A stretch of DNA of 64,000 nucleotides from Streptomyces sp. YIM 130001 (GCF_003574445.1 NZ_KZ984553.1:248001-312000); one strand, 5' to 3'; positions 42,631 through 52,228 are shown, counted from the first letter of the stretch. The notes: generated from the sequence alone by a model not told the origin. Translations and numbers: made by a program.

Positions 42631-43224
42631 ATGCGACCTCAGCAGCCCCCCGAGCGGATCACCGACCTGTCCCGGCTCAAGGCGTTCACCCACCCGCTGC
42701 GGCTCCAGCTGTACCGGCTCCTGTTCACGGCCGGGTCCGCGACCGCGTCCCAGCTGGCCGAGCAGGTCAACGAGGCGCCGTCGCTGGTCAGTTACCACCT
42801 GCGCAAGCTCGCCGAGCACGGCTTCGTGACCGAGGCGAGCGAGCGGAACGCGGACGGGCGGGAGCGCTGGTGGGAGCCGGCCAGCGACGAGGGCTGGGGA
42901 TATCGCACGTCCGACTTCACCGATACGCCCGAAGGGGCTGCGGCGGTCGGCGCGGTGACGCGCTCTCTCGCCGAGACCCGCATGGCGCAGTACCTGGCGT
43001 ACCTGGACCAGATGGCGGCCTGGGGCAAGGAATGGACCGACGCCGCGTTCACCTCCGAATGGTCCCTCGACCTCACCGCAGCCGAACTGGACCGGATGAG
43101 CGACGAGTTGGAGACCGTGATCCGGCGTTGGCGAAAGCACGGCAAGGCCGCGGTGGCCTCAGGTGACACGGAGGGCCGCGAGCACGTGGCCACCCAGTTG
43201 TACGGCTTCCCGTTCCGACCCTGA
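42631..43224 (+). CDS. ArsR-type winged-helix regulator
   Basis: 197 residues from ATG 42631. HTH_20-type winged helix: LKAFTHPLRLQLYRLLFTAGSATASQLAEQVNEAPSLVSYHLRKLAEHGFVTEA, followed by RERWWEPASDEGWG and a C-terminal helical domain (AELDRMSDELETVIRRWR). Such regulators often sit with the efflux pump they repress. It lies 15 bases upstream of an MFS gene on the same strand, so the two form an operon probably repressed through the dyad at 42585-42600. Confidence 0.88.
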   Translation: MRPQQPPERITDLSRLKAFTHPLRLQLYRLLFTAGSATASQLAEQVNEAPSLVSYHLRKLAEHGFVTEASERNADGRERWWEPASDEGWGYRTSDFTDTPEGAAAVGAVTRSLAETRMAQYLAYLDQMAAWGKEWTDAAFTSEWSLDLTAAELDRMSDELETVIRRWRKHGKAAVASGDTEGREHVATQLYGFPFRP

Positions 43225-43239
43225 CGCCAGGAGTTCCGT

Positions 43240-44529
43240 GTGACTGCCGCCGAGACCGAGATACCCGGACACCCCGCCGTCGCGGGCAGCGTGCCCGCCT
43301 ACCGCGACCGGAACGTACTGCGCTGGCTCGCCGCGTACACCGCCTCGCTCGTGGGTGACAGCGTGTACTTCGTCGCGCTCGCCTGGTCGGCCCAGAAGGT
43401 CTCGGGACCGGCCGAGGTGGGTCTGGTGATGGCCACCGGCGCGCTGCCCCGGGCGCTGCTGATGCTCGGTGGCGGAGTGGTGGCCGACCGCTTCGGACCG
43501 CGGCGGGTGGTGATCGGCAGTGACGCGGTGCGGTGCCTGCTCATCCTCGGTGTCGCCGCCGTGATCGCGCTGACCGCGCCCGCGCTGTGGCTCCTGGTGG
43601 CGGTCGCGTTGGTGTTCGGTGCGGTGGACGCGTTGTTCGTTCCCGCCGTCGGGGCGCTGCCGCCGCGGATCACCGCGCCCGACCAGCTCGCACGCGTCAC
43701 CGGTATGCGGTCGCTCTCGATGCGCCTCAGCCAGATCGCCGGGCCGCCGACCGGCGGACTGGCCATGGGTCTCGGTGGTCCGGCTGCCGCGTTCACCGTG
43801 GCCGGCGTGCTCTTCGCCCTCTCGCTGCCGCTCCTGATCACCGTGCGCCTGCGACCGCTGGAGTCGCCCCACGCACCCGCATCCGCCGACACCCCGACGG
43901 GCGGCAGCACCGCGCGGCAGGACCTGATCGACGGACTGCGCTACATCCGCCGCCACCGCCTCATCCTGCCCCTCGTCATCTCCGGCGCGATCTGCGAGCT
44001 CGGCTTCACCGGCGTGCTCAACGTCGGCATGATCCTGCTCAACGACGCCCGGGGCTGGGGGCCTTCGGGGTACGGCTGGATCATCGGCGCGTTCGGATCG
44101 GGAGCGGCCCTCAGTGCGGCGCTGATCACCGTGGTGGGCTGGGTCCCACGCGCCGGACTCCTGCTTCCGGGCACGCTGTACGTGGGCTCCGCGGGCGCGG
44201 CCGGCATCGCGCTCGTGCCGACCCTGCCGCTCGCCGCCGCGGTGGCGGCGGTCGTCGGACTGAGCGCAGGCATCTTCGGCAGCCTCAACAACGCGCTGAT
44301 CCAGACGACCGCGGACCCGGCCTATCTCGGCCGGGTCACCTCCGTGGTGATGCTCGCGACGGTCGGGCTGGCCCCGCTGAGCTTTCCGCTGGTCGGAGCA
44401 GCCATCGGGGCCTGGGGCGTCACCGCGGTCTTCGTCGGCTGCGGCGCCTTCGCCGGCCTCGGCGCCACCACCGCACTCGCCTCCGGCGCGGTACGCCGTG
44501 CCGGACTGCCGCGCGCCGGGCGGAACTAG
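43240..44529 (+). CDS. MFS efflux transporter (DHA3/MFS_3-like)
   Basis: 429 residues, about twelve TM segments. The start YRDRNVLRWLAAYTASLVGDSVYFVALAW and the loop VADRFGPRRVVIGSD after TM2 are typical of DHA3-type drug exporters such as MefA relatives. The central loop is followed by RQDLIDGLRYIRRHRLI. GTG 43240 with CAGGAG upstream. It is co-directional with, and 15 bases behind, the ArsR-type regulator. The exported compound cannot be read. Confidence 0.88.
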   Translation: MTAAETEIPGHPAVAGSVPAYRDRNVLRWLAAYTASLVGDSVYFVALAWSAQKVSGPAEVGLVMATGALPRALLMLGGGVVADRFGPRRVVIGSDAVRCLLILGVAAVIALTAPALWLLVAVALVFGAVDALFVPAVGALPPRITAPDQLARVTGMRSLSMRLSQIAGPPTGGLAMGLGGPAAAFTVAGVLFALSLPLLITVRLRPLESPHAPASADTPTGGSTARQDLIDGLRYIRRHRLILPLVISGAICELGFTGVLNVGMILLNDARGWGPSGYGWIIGAFGSGAALSAALITVVGWVPRAGLLLPGTLYVGSAGAAGIALVPTLPLAAAVAAVVGLSAGIFGSLNNALIQTTADPAYLGRVTSVVMLATVGLAPLSFPLVGAAIGAWGVTAVFVGCGAFAGLGATTALASGAVRRAGLPRAGRN

Positions 44530-44855
44530 GCATGGTCGTTCGGATCTTCCGAGCACGGGTCCGGACGCGTCGTCGTGGACGCGGATCGAGCCGTTACCGC
44601 CCGACCGCACTCCGAAGCGGGGCCCGATCACGTACTCCGGCCGCGTACGCACTCGGTCAGACCGAGGTCGTGCGGATCGAGCCGCAACAGCGCTCCCAGC
44701 GCGCGGAGTTGGGGAAGCCGGCGCGTGGTGAGGCCCGAGGGAAGACGGCCTCGGAACGGCTACGCCGCGCGAGGGAGCCTGCCTCCGTCGCACGGCGTAG
44801 CGGATCGGCCCGCGTAGTGGATTCCCCGGTGCGCCTGCCTGATGACGATGAAGCC
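44530..44855. other. Intergenic region of 326 bases with an IS relic
   Basis: No intact gene. It contains an IS5-like transposase fragment (44570-44623) and otherwise Arg-rich, unconserved open sequence in several frames. Confidence 0.6.
44570..44623 (+). pseudogene. Relic of an IS5-family transposase N-terminus
   Basis: Codons from 44570 give SSWTRIEPLPPDRTPKRG, very close to the opening W-x-RIEPLLPDRTPKRGGRW of Streptomyces IS5-like transposases. The match breaks off after Gly and no further transposase sequence, terminal repeat or target duplication is visible, so this is a scar. Confidence 0.65.
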
Positions 44856-45420
44856 ATGACCCTGAAGATCCTTCACCGGCCCCCGTCCGTCAGTGACACC
44901 GAGCGGCCCGTTCCACGATGGGCGATGCGCCTGGCTCATGCGCTTCCGCTCCTCCTGCTGCCGTCGTGCCTGTGGCGGCTGCCCTTCGCCCTGCACTTCG
45001 AAATGGGGCAGATCCACGAGGACGGCATGCCGGCCTACTGGGTGGGCATCCCGTACATCCTCGGGCTCAGTGCGCTGTCGGAAGCGGTCGCGTTCCTGAC
45101 CATCGGGCTGGTCCGGGGCTGGGGGGGAGGTGGCGCCCGGCTGGATCCCGATCATCGGCGGAAGACGCGTTCGTCCGCCGGCGGCATTCGGCCCCGCCGC
45201 CCTCGGCGGCCTGATACTCACGCTGCTGTTCACCGCCGTTCCCGTCGGCGGGGGTCGCGAGCTCACCTTTTACGGCATCGTCGACACCGTCGAATACAGC
45301 AATGCCGCCTGGGAGGCGGTGGCGACGGCGTGTGTCACCCCCCTCGCCGCCTGGGGACCCATCACCCTCGTTCTTGCCATCGCCTACTACCGCCGCCGGA
45401 CCGTCGCCGTCGCCGAGTGA
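44856..45420 (+). pseudogene. Membrane protein gene broken by a +1 frameshift in a G7 tract
   Basis: ATG 44856 opens a protein with membrane spans (LAHALPLLLLPSCLWRLPFAL…, YWVGIPYILGLSALSEAVAFLTIGLVRGW). The frame is lost at seven consecutive G residues (45121-45127). Removing one G continues smoothly as EVAPGWIPIIGGRRVRPPAAFGP… with two more membrane spans to the stop at 45420, giving 187 residues. Both halves read as one actinobacterial four-TM membrane protein of unknown function. This may be a sequencing error, a true pseudogene, or a slippage-prone switch. Confidence 0.8.
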
Positions 45421-45513
45421 GGGCGCTACCGCCCCGGTGGCTCGGGCCGACGCGGACGACGGCCCCGGTCGGGCCCTCTGCGTGGACTCCGCGATCGTGC
45501 GGGTTCACCAGCA

Positions 45514-45530
45514 TGCGGGCGGGGCCCGCA
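45514..45530. terminator. Hairpin after the frameshifted membrane gene
   Basis: TGCGGGC-GGG-GCCCGCA, a 7-bp perfect stem with a 3-base loop followed by AGAAAAGAG. It lies between the membrane-protein gene and the convergent LacI-type gene. Confidence 0.6.
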
Positions 45531-45687
45531 GAAAAGAGCCCCCGGCCGCAGCCGGACGAGCGTGCCACCGGACGGTCGGCCATGTACCCGGCCGAACCCG
45601 CATCGCGAGCGTCCTCCTCTGGTCCGCCCGCTGATCCAAGCGGAGCCGCCCGGGCCGGAGGCCTCGCGCGAAGACCGGGATACACCG

Positions 45688-46722
45688 CTACGTCGACTCC
45701 CGCACCACCAGCTCCGTCGGCAACGTCAATTGCTGGCGTTCCGTCAACTGTCCACCGGACAGGGTCACTTCGGATATCTCCTCGAGGAGGATCCGGGCCA
45801 TCGTGCGGCCGAGTTCCTCGACGGGCTGGCGGACGGTGGTCAGGGGCGGGTTGGTGTGGCGGGCGAGGACGGAGTCCTCGAAACCGACGACAGCCACGTC
45901 GGAAGGGACCCGACGCCCCTGGTCCCGAAGCTCGGCCAGGGCGCCGACCGCCATCAGGTCGGAGGCCGCGAAGACGGCATCGAGGGACGGGGCGCGTTCA
46001 AGAAGCGAACGCATGGCGCGGCGTCCGCCTTCCTCCGTGAAGTCCCCGCCCTCGACCAGGGACTCGTCGGCCGTGACGCCCGCCTCGCGGTGCGCCGTGC
46101 GCCAGCCCTCCAGGCGGCTGCAGCCGACGTCCATGTCGAGCGCACCGGTGATCGTCGCGATGCACCGCCTGCCGCGGTCCAGGAGGTGGCTCACGGCCTG
46201 GGTCGCTCCCCCGGAGTTGTCCGAGTCGACGTAGCCGAGGCACTCCTGCGCGTCACGACGACCGGCCAGGACCGTGGGCAGCCCCATCTCCTCCAGTTGC
46301 CCGGGCAGCCGGTCGTGCGCGTGCACCGAGACGAGCAGGACACCGTCGACCCGGCGGGTCTGCACGGACGCGGTGAGCTGGTCGCGCTCGGACTGGTCGC
46401 GTACGAGCATCAACTGCAGCTGCGTGCCGGTCGCGGCGAGTGCGCCGCTCACGCCGCGGATCAGCGCGGCGAAGAACGGTTCGGAGCCGAGCCGGCTCTC
46501 CGACTCGGGGATGACCAGGGCGACCGCGTTGGTGCGGTTGGTGACCAGGCCGCGGGCGACCGAGTTCGGGACGTACTTCAGCTCCTTGATCGCCGCGAGG
46601 ACCCGGTCGCGGGCGTCCGAACTCACCAGCTCCGAGCCGTTGATGACCCGGGACACCGTCGTCCGGCCCACTCCCGCGCGGGCGGCGACTGTCTTGATCG
46701 TAGGACGGCCGTTCCCCGTCAT
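45688..46722 (-). CDS. CebR-like LacI repressor of the beta-glucoside importer
   Basis: 344 residues from ATG 46722 (GGGGGAGGAGC upstream). HTH: TIKTVAARAGVGRTTVSRVINGSELVSSDARDRVLAAIKELKYVPNSVARGLVTNRTNAVALVI. The ligand domain ends PPLTTVRQPVEELGRTMARILLEEI. It is divergent from a sugar ABC importer and GH1 gene, the same layout as cebR-cebEFG-bglC for cellobiose in Streptomyces. The two operators in between (TGGGAACGTTCCCA) differ from the published CebR box TGGGAGCGCTCCCA at the centre, so this is probably a paralogue with its own specificity. Confidence 0.9.
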   Translation of the reverse strand: MTGNGRPTIKTVAARAGVGRTTVSRVINGSELVSSDARDRVLAAIKELKYVPNSVARGLVTNRTNAVALVIPESESRLGSEPFFAALIRGVSGALAATGTQLQLMLVRDQSERDQLTASVQTRRVDGVLLVSVHAHDRLPGQLEEMGLPTVLAGRRDAQECLGYVDSDNSGGATQAVSHLLDRGRRCIATITGALDMDVGCSRLEGWRTAHREAGVTADESLVEGGDFTEEGGRRAMRSLLERAPSLDAVFAASDLMAVGALAELRDQGRRVPSDVAVVGFEDSVLARHTNPPLTTVRQPVEELGRTMARILLEEISEVTLSGGQLTERQQLTLPTELVVREST

Positions 46723-46892
46723 GTGCTCCTCCCCCTGGCTGCCGCAGCGTCCCGCGCCGGCCGCATCGTCGGCCGCGGACGCCTGTGTGACCAGCGGCAA
46801 TCATGGCAGAAACGGGATCCGTGTCAGCAGCCCTCCCTGCACATGAGACGAACACGGAATAGGGCCCACCGCAAGAAGTTGGTTTCAAGTCA

Positions 46893-46921
46893 TTGACACA
46901 GGCGCCAAGTTGGCAGGATTC
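46893..46921 (+). promoter_or_regulatory. Likely promoter of the sugar importer operon
   Basis: TTGACA (46893-46898) with a 17-base spacer to GGATTC (46916-46921), a weak -10. It lies just before the two operator palindromes, which would cover the start of transcription. Confidence 0.5.
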
Positions 46922-46934
46922 TTCCAACCGCCGA

Positions 46935-46948
46935 TGGGAACGTTCCCA
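46935..46948. promoter_or_regulatory. CebR-like operator 1
   Basis: TGGGAACGTTCCCA, a perfect 14-bp palindrome, 22 bases before an identical copy. Confidence 0.93.
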
Positions 46949-46956
46949 CCCCGAAT

Positions 46957-46970
46957 TGGGAACGTTCCCA
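46957..46970. promoter_or_regulatory. CebR-like operator 2
   Basis: TGGGAACGTTCCCA again; with one flanking base each side it is a perfect 16-bp palindrome (46956-46971). The 22-base spacing places both sites on one face of the helix. Confidence 0.93.
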
Positions 46971-47145
46971 ACGGCCTGGAGACCTGCTGTCACGGTCGTC
47001 GGAGCCTGAGCCGCATGCGTCCGCCGACCGTCCGCGCCACACCCGCACCCGTCACAAGTCGCACCCGTCGCCACGGGCGCGCTTGCTGTCGGCCCGTACT
47101 CGTCACTCCGGTGCGTCAGCGCCGCCGCTGGGAGGAACCACAGAT

Positions 47146-48471
47146 ATGGCAACTGTTCACAGGTCGTTGCGCACCAGAGCGTCAGCGGCCGTCGCGGCCC
47201 TGGGCGCGTTCGCGCTGGTCGTCGGCTGCGGAGGCAGTGACAGCGCCTCGACGGGCGGCGGAAAGAAGGACGGCAAGGTCACCATCACCATGGGCCTGTA
47301 CGGCGTGATGGGCTTCAAGGAGACGGGCCTGATCGAGCAGTACGAGAAGGAGCACCCCGAGGTCGACATCAAGGCCGAGATAGCCGGCGACGAGCAGACG
47401 TACTACACCGCGCTGCAGACCCGGCTGGCCGGCGGCAAGGGCCTCAAGGACATCCAGGGCATCGAGATCCTGCGCGCCAAGGAGATCACCGACACCCAGG
47501 CCGCCCGGTTCGCCGACTTCAAGGACGTCAAGAACACCGACCACTTCCTGCCCTGGAAGCAGTCCCAGATCACCACCGGGGACGGCAAGGTCCTCGGCCT
47601 CGGCACCGACATCGGTCCGATGGCGGTCTGTTACCGCAAGGACTACTTCGAGAAGGCCGGTCTGCCCACCGACCGCGAGAAGGTCGCCAAGCTGTGGGAG
47701 GGCGACTGGCAGAAGTACGTCGATGTCGGCCGTACGTTCAAGAAGGACTTCACGGACGGCGGCGGCTCCGCGAAGGTCGCCTACATGGACGCGTCCAGCG
47801 GCCTGTTCAACGCCATGGTGTACGGCCACGAGCAGCAGTTCTACGACGAGAAGGGCGACCTGATCTTCGACAAGAACCCGGCCGTGAAGGAGGCCTGGAA
47901 CTTGTCGGCCGACGCCGCCGAGGACGGCCTGACCGCCAAACTCCGTCAGTTCCAGCCCGGTTGGGACCCGGGCCTGGCCAACGGCACCTTCGCCACCGCC
48001 GTCTGCCCGGCGTGGATGCTCGGCCACATCAGCGAGAAGGCCGGCAAGAAGAACGAGGGCAAGTGGGACGTCGCCAAGGCTCCCAAGGGCGCCAACTGGG
48101 GCGGCTCGTTCCTGGGCGTCGTGGAGAACAGCCCGGTGAAGGAGGAGGCCAAGAAGCTGGTCGCCTGGCTCACCGCACCCGAGCAGCAGGCCCACATCTT
48201 CGAGAAGCTGGGCAGTGTGCCGTCCTCGAAGACCTCCCTGGACAGCCCCGAGGTCAAGAAGGTCACCTCCGAGTACTTCAGTGACGCGCCGATCGGCCAG
48301 ATCTTCGGTGACGCCGCCAAGGAGATCCCGGACAAGCAGGTTCTCGGCCGCAAGGACGGCACGATCAAGGACACCTTCTCGCAGGGCCTGACGCTGATCG
48401 AACAGCAGGGCACCTCGCGCAAGGAGGCGTGGAAGACCACCGCCGAGCGCATCGACAAGGCCGTCGGCTGA
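47146..48471 (+). CDS. Sugar-binding lipoprotein of ABC importer
   Basis: 441 residues from ATG 47146 (GGGAGG upstream). A signal peptide ends in a lipobox, LVVGC, with Cys near residue 28, then a Gly/Ser linker. The body is a family 1 extracellular solute-binding protein (VTITMGLYGVMGFKETGLIEQYEKEHPEVDIKAE …). It binds an oligosaccharide outside the cell for the two permeases downstream. A stable hairpin (48485-48524) follows, fitting higher expression of the binding protein. No ATPase gene is present; such importers usually share the MsiK ATPase encoded elsewhere. Confidence 0.92.
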   Translation: MATVHRSLRTRASAAVAALGAFALVVGCGGSDSASTGGGKKDGKVTITMGLYGVMGFKETGLIEQYEKEHPEVDIKAEIAGDEQTYYTALQTRLAGGKGLKDIQGIEILRAKEITDTQAARFADFKDVKNTDHFLPWKQSQITTGDGKVLGLGTDIGPMAVCYRKDYFEKAGLPTDREKVAKLWEGDWQKYVDVGRTFKKDFTDGGGSAKVAYMDASSGLFNAMVYGHEQQFYDEKGDLIFDKNPAVKEAWNLSADAAEDGLTAKLRQFQPGWDPGLANGTFATAVCPAWMLGHISEKAGKKNEGKWDVAKAPKGANWGGSFLGVVENSPVKEEAKKLVAWLTAPEQQAHIFEKLGSVPSSKTSLDSPEVKKVTSEYFSDAPIGQIFGDAAKEIPDKQVLGRKDGTIKDTFSQGLTLIEQQGTSRKEAWKTTAERIDKAVG

Positions 48472-48484
48472 CGTAGCGCTCCTA

Positions 48485-48524
48485 CCGGTCCGGGCCCGCC
48501 ACTCGCGCGGCGCGCCCGGGCCGG
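48485..48524 (+). terminator. Hairpin after the binding-protein gene
   Basis: CCGGTCCGGGC (48485-48495) pairs with GCCCGGGCCGG (48514-48524), 11 bp with one G-U pair and an 18-base loop. It lies between the binding protein and the first permease, a common place for an attenuating or RNA-protecting stem. Confidence 0.7.
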
Positions 48525-48558
48525 CGCACCCACCCCGCTCATGGGAAGGAACCTTGCG

Positions 48559-49557
48559 GTGGCCACCTCCACCCCCGAGGCCGAGTCGGACAGGGACAGT
48601 TCGGGCCCGCCGTCCGAGCCCGGCGACGACACGGCGAGCCGGCGCCGGCGCAGCGCACTGCTGCACCGACTGGACGTCAAGGGCGTGCCCTACGCGTTCG
48701 TCGCACCGTTCTTCATCGTCTTCGCCGCCTTCAGCTTCTACCCGCTGATCTACACGTCCTGGATCTCACTGCACCGGGTCGAACTCGCCACGCTCGACAT
48801 CATGGAGTGGGTGGCGCTCGACAACTACGTCGAGCTCTGGAACGACGAACGGTTCTGGAACGCCCTCGCCAACACCCTCACCATCGGCGTCATCTCCACC
48901 GTGCCGCAGCTGCTCATGGCCCTCGGTCTGGCGCACCTGCTCAACTACCGGATGCGCGCCTCGCTGTTCTTCCGCGTCGCCTCGCTCGTGCCGTACGCCA
49001 CCTCGGTGGGCGCCGCTGCCCTGGTCTTCACCATGCTCTTCGAGCGCGACTTCGGAATGATCAACTGGGCGCTCGGTGTGGTCGGCATCGACCCGGTGAA
49101 CTGGGAGGCCGACAAGTGGCCCGCCCAGGTCGCCATCTCCACCATCGTCATCTGGCGCTGGACCGGCTACAACGCCCTGCTCTACCTGGCCGCCATGCAG
49201 GCCATCCCCGCCGACCGCTACGAGGCCGCGGCCATCGACGGGGCATCGCGCTGGAAGCAGTTCACGCACGTCACCGTGCCCGGGATCCGCTCGACGATCG
49301 TCTTCACCATCGTGCTCTCCACGATCGGCGCGACCCAACTCTTCGGCGAGCCACTGATCTTCGGCCAGGGCCCCAACGGAGTGACCGGCGGCGCCGACAA
49401 CCAGTACCAGACGCTCGGTCTGCTGCTCTACGAGGAGGGCTGGAAGAACTACCAGATGGGCCGCTCCGCGACCGTCGCCTGGGCGATGTTCCTGCTGCTC
49501 GTCGTCGCCTTCCTGGCGCAGCGCCTGATCAAGCGGCTGCGCTCCCGTACGTCCTGA
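48559..49557 (+). CDS. Sugar ABC transporter permease (MalF/CebF-like)
   Basis: 332 residues from GTG 48559, eight bases behind GGAAGG (ATG 48541 is in frame but contains that site). Six TM segments, starting PYAFVAPFFIVFAAFSFYPLIYTSWISL, and the EAA loop YEAAAIDGASRWKQFTHVTVPGIRSTI. It pairs with the second permease and the lipoprotein to import a sugar, probably a beta-glucoside given the GH1 gene downstream. Confidence 0.93.
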   Translation: MATSTPEAESDRDSSGPPSEPGDDTASRRRRSALLHRLDVKGVPYAFVAPFFIVFAAFSFYPLIYTSWISLHRVELATLDIMEWVALDNYVELWNDERFWNALANTLTIGVISTVPQLLMALGLAHLLNYRMRASLFFRVASLVPYATSVGAAALVFTMLFERDFGMINWALGVVGIDPVNWEADKWPAQVAISTIVIWRWTGYNALLYLAAMQAIPADRYEAAAIDGASRWKQFTHVTVPGIRSTIVFTIVLSTIGATQLFGEPLIFGQGPNGVTGGADNQYQTLGLLLYEEGWKNYQMGRSATVAWAMFLLLVVAFLAQRLIKRLRSRTS

Positions 49558-49569
49558 CCAGGAGTCGCC

Positions 49570-50490
49570 ATGACCACAGACAGTCTCCAGGTCCGGACGG
49601 AAAAGCCGGTCCTGGTTCCCGAGACCAAGGCCTCGCCACCCCGCCGCCGCTGGCTGCGACAGCGTGCCGGGCGCCAGCACCACGCGGGCCCGCTCGCCTA
49701 CACCCTGCTCACCATCGCGGCGATCGTGTCGATCTTCCCGCTGTACTGGACGATGGTGGCGGCCTCGACCGACAACACCCGGGTCAGCCAGTCGCCGCCG
49801 CCGTTCCTGCCGGGGCCGAACCTGTTCAGCAATCTGGCCCGCGCCTGGGACGAGGCGGCCATGGGCAAGGCGATGGTCAACAGCCTGATCGTGGCCGGCG
49901 TCATCGCCCTGTCGACCGTGCTGTTCGCGACGCTCGCCGGGTTCGCCTTCGCCAAGCTGCGGTTCAAGGGCCGCAACATGCTTCTGATGCTGGTGATCGC
50001 GACGATGATGGTGCCGCCGCAGCTCGGCGTCGTACCGCTGTTCATGATGATGTCGGAGCTGGGCTGGCAGCAGCAGTTGCCCGCGGTGATCTTCCCGACC
50101 CTGGTGAGTGCGGTCGGAGTGTTCTTCATGCGGCAGTACCTGTCGGAGGCGCTGCCGGACGAACTGGTCGAGGCAGGCCGGGTGGACGGCGCGCACTCGC
50201 TGCGGATCTTCTGGTCCATCGTGCTGCCGATCGCGCGGCCACCGATGGCCGTGCTCTTCATGATCACGTTCGTGCACGCCTGGAACGACTTCTTCTGGCC
50301 CTTCGTGGTGCTCGACATGACCAATCCGACCGTGCCGGTCGCCCTCACCCAGCTCAGCGCCGGATACATCCGCGACCAGTCGCTGATCATGGCGGGCGCA
50401 CTGCTCGGCACGCTGCCGCTGCTCGCGATGTTCATCGTCTTCGGCCGGCAGATCGTCAGCGGGATCATGCAGGGCGCCGTCAAGGGCTGA
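49570..50490 (+). CDS. Sugar ABC transporter permease (MalG/CebG-like)
   Basis: 306 residues from ATG 49570, twelve bases after the first permease. TM segments start at TLLTIAAIVSIFPLYWTMVAAS, and the EAA loop is LVEAGRVDGAHSLRIFWSIVLPIARPPMAVL. It forms the heterodimeric channel with the upstream permease. The next gene is a GH1 beta-glucosidase in the same operon. Confidence 0.93.
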   Translation: MTTDSLQVRTEKPVLVPETKASPPRRRWLRQRAGRQHHAGPLAYTLLTIAAIVSIFPLYWTMVAASTDNTRVSQSPPPFLPGPNLFSNLARAWDEAAMGKAMVNSLIVAGVIALSTVLFATLAGFAFAKLRFKGRNMLLMLVIATMMVPPQLGVVPLFMMMSELGWQQQLPAVIFPTLVSAVGVFFMRQYLSEALPDELVEAGRVDGAHSLRIFWSIVLPIARPPMAVLFMITFVHAWNDFFWPFVVLDMTNPTVPVALTQLSAGYIRDQSLIMAGALLGTLPLLAMFIVFGRQIVSGIMQGAVKG

Positions 50491-50532
50491 CCGCTTCCTC
50501 CTCCTCAACCACCCCCTCCTGAAAGGACCTTC

Positions 50533-51975
50533 GTGGCCACCGCAGCACAACCGCGCCCGTCCGCCGAGGACGCCGCCCTCATCTTCCCCGAGTACTTCCT
50601 CTGGGGCACCGCGACCGCGTCGTACCAGATCGAGGGTGCCGCCGCCGAGGACGGCCGCACTCCCTCCATCTGGGACACCTACGCCCGTACGCCAGGACGG
50701 GTGCGCAACGGCGACACCGGCGACACCGCCACCGACCACTACCACCGCTGGCGCGAGGACGTGGCGCTGATGGCCGAACTGGGCGTGGGTGCCTACCGGT
50801 TCTCGCTCGCCTGGCCTCGGATCCAGCCCACCGGACGCGGGCCCGCGGTGCAGAAGGGGCTCGACTTCTACCGTCGCCTGGTGGACGAGCTCCTCGACAA
50901 GGGCATCGAGCCGGTCGCGACGCTCTACCACTGGGACCTGCCGCAGGAGTTGGAGGACGCGGGCGGCTGGCCCGAGCGGGACACCGCGGAGCGGTTCGCG
51001 GAGTACGCGAGCTTCGCCGCGGACGCGCTCGGTGACCGGGTCAAGACCTGGACCACGCTCAACGAGCCCTGGTGCAGCGCCTTTCTGGGCTACGGCTCCG
51101 GAGTGCACGCCCCTGGACGCACCGATCCTGCGGCCGCCCTGCGCGCCGCGCACCACCTCAATCTGGGTCACGGGCTCGCCGTGCAGGCACTGCGCGACCG
51201 GCTGCGCCCCGGCGCCCGGTGCTCGGTGACACTCAACGTCCACCAGGTCAGGCCGCAGACCGGCAGCGAGGAGGACACGAACGCGGCCCGCCGCATCGAC
51301 GCCCTGGCCAACCGCGTCTTCACCGGTCCGATGCTGCGCGGCGCCTACCCCGAGGACCTCCTGAAGGACACCGCGTCGCTGACCGACTGGTCGTTCGTAC
51401 GGGACGGGGACCTGGAGCAGATCCGGCGGCCGTTGGACTTCCTCGGCGTGAACTACTACACGCCCACCGTGGTGTCGTACGCCCCCGACCGTGCGGGCCA
51501 CGGCTCGGACGGTCACGGCGCCAGCACCCACAGCCCGTGGCCCGCTGCCGACGACGTCGCCTTCCACCAGCCGCCGGGCGAACGCACCGCGATGGGCTGG
51601 GCGGTGGACGCCACCGGTCTGTACGACCTGCTGATCCGGCTGGCCGCGGACTTCCCGCGGCTGCCGCTGGTCGTCACCGAGAACGGCGCGGCCTTCGACG
51701 ACTACGCGGACCCGTCCGGCACGGTCAACGACCCGGCCAGGATCGCGTACGTGCGGGACCACCTGGCCGCGGTCCACCGGGCCGTGGAGGACGGGGCGGA
51801 CGTCCGGGGCTACTTCCTGTGGTCGCTGCTCGACAACTTCGAGTGGGCGCACGGCTACAGCAAGCGTTTCGGTGCGGTGTACGTGGACTATCCGACCGGC
51901 ACCAGGATCCCGAAGGCCAGTGCCCGCTGGTACGCGGAGGTGGCGCGCACCGGGGTGCTGCCGGCGGTCGGCTGA
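50533..51975 (+). CDS. GH1 beta-glucosidase
   Basis: 480 residues, no signal peptide, so cytoplasmic. N-terminal [21 protein letters not shown] is the family 1 signature. The acid/base Glu lies in [22 protein letters not shown] and the nucleophile Glu in [30 protein letters not shown] closes the sugar site. It hydrolyses imported cellobiose or another beta-glucoside. The gene order LacI-lipoprotein-permease-permease-GH1 matches cebR-cebEFG-bglC. GTG 50533 with AAAGGA upstream. Confidence 0.94.
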   Translation: MATAAQPRPSAEDAALIFPEYFLWGTATASYQIEGAAAEDGRTPSIWDTYARTPGRVRNGDTGDTATDHYHRWREDVALMAELGVGAYRFSLAWPRIQPTGRGPAVQKGLDFYRRLVDELLDKGIEPVATLYHWDLPQELEDAGGWPERDTAERFAEYASFAADALGDRVKTWTTLNEPWCSAFLGYGSGVHAPGRTDPAAALRAAHHLNLGHGLAVQALRDRLRPGARCSVTLNVHQVRPQTGSEEDTNAARRIDALANRVFTGPMLRGAYPEDLLKDTASLTDWSFVRDGDLEQIRRPLDFLGVNYYTPTVVSYAPDRAGHGSDGHGASTHSPWPAADDVAFHQPPGERTAMGWAVDATGLYDLLIRLAADFPRLPLVVTENGAAFDDYADPSGTVNDPARIAYVRDHLAAVHRAVEDGADVRGYFLWSLLDNFEWAHGYSKRFGAVYVDYPTGTRIPKASARWYAEVARTGVLPAVG

Positions 51976-52228
51976 CCTCACTGCGGGGCCGGTCGCATCC
52001 GGCCGGTCCGCCTCCGGCCGGTCCACATCCGGCCGGCGACGACCCGGTGCGGCACCACATACCGCCGCCCCGCGCGGTGCCGCATCAGGTCCTGCCCCGG
52101 CACCCGGTCATTCCAGGGGCCGGGGCAGGAACCGCACCGCGCACCCCGGGGGTGTGGCCACCGCCCCTCCCCCGGTGCAAGCTGGGACGGCGTACCGGAC
52201 GGCATCTCGGGAGACGGAGGTTCACCGC

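Larger units (their letters stand above)
46723..47145. other. Divergent regulatory region of the sugar importer
   Basis: About 420 bases without a gene, holding a promoter (46893-46921) and two perfect operator palindromes (46935-46948 and 46957-46970). The remainder to the binding-protein start has no recognised element. Confidence 0.7.

Noticed and set aside
48766..52026. 1086-codon open frame on the minus strand
   Set aside because: Antisense across two permeases and the GH1 gene, all with clear family motifs. Its product is Arg/Asp/His-rich with no fold.
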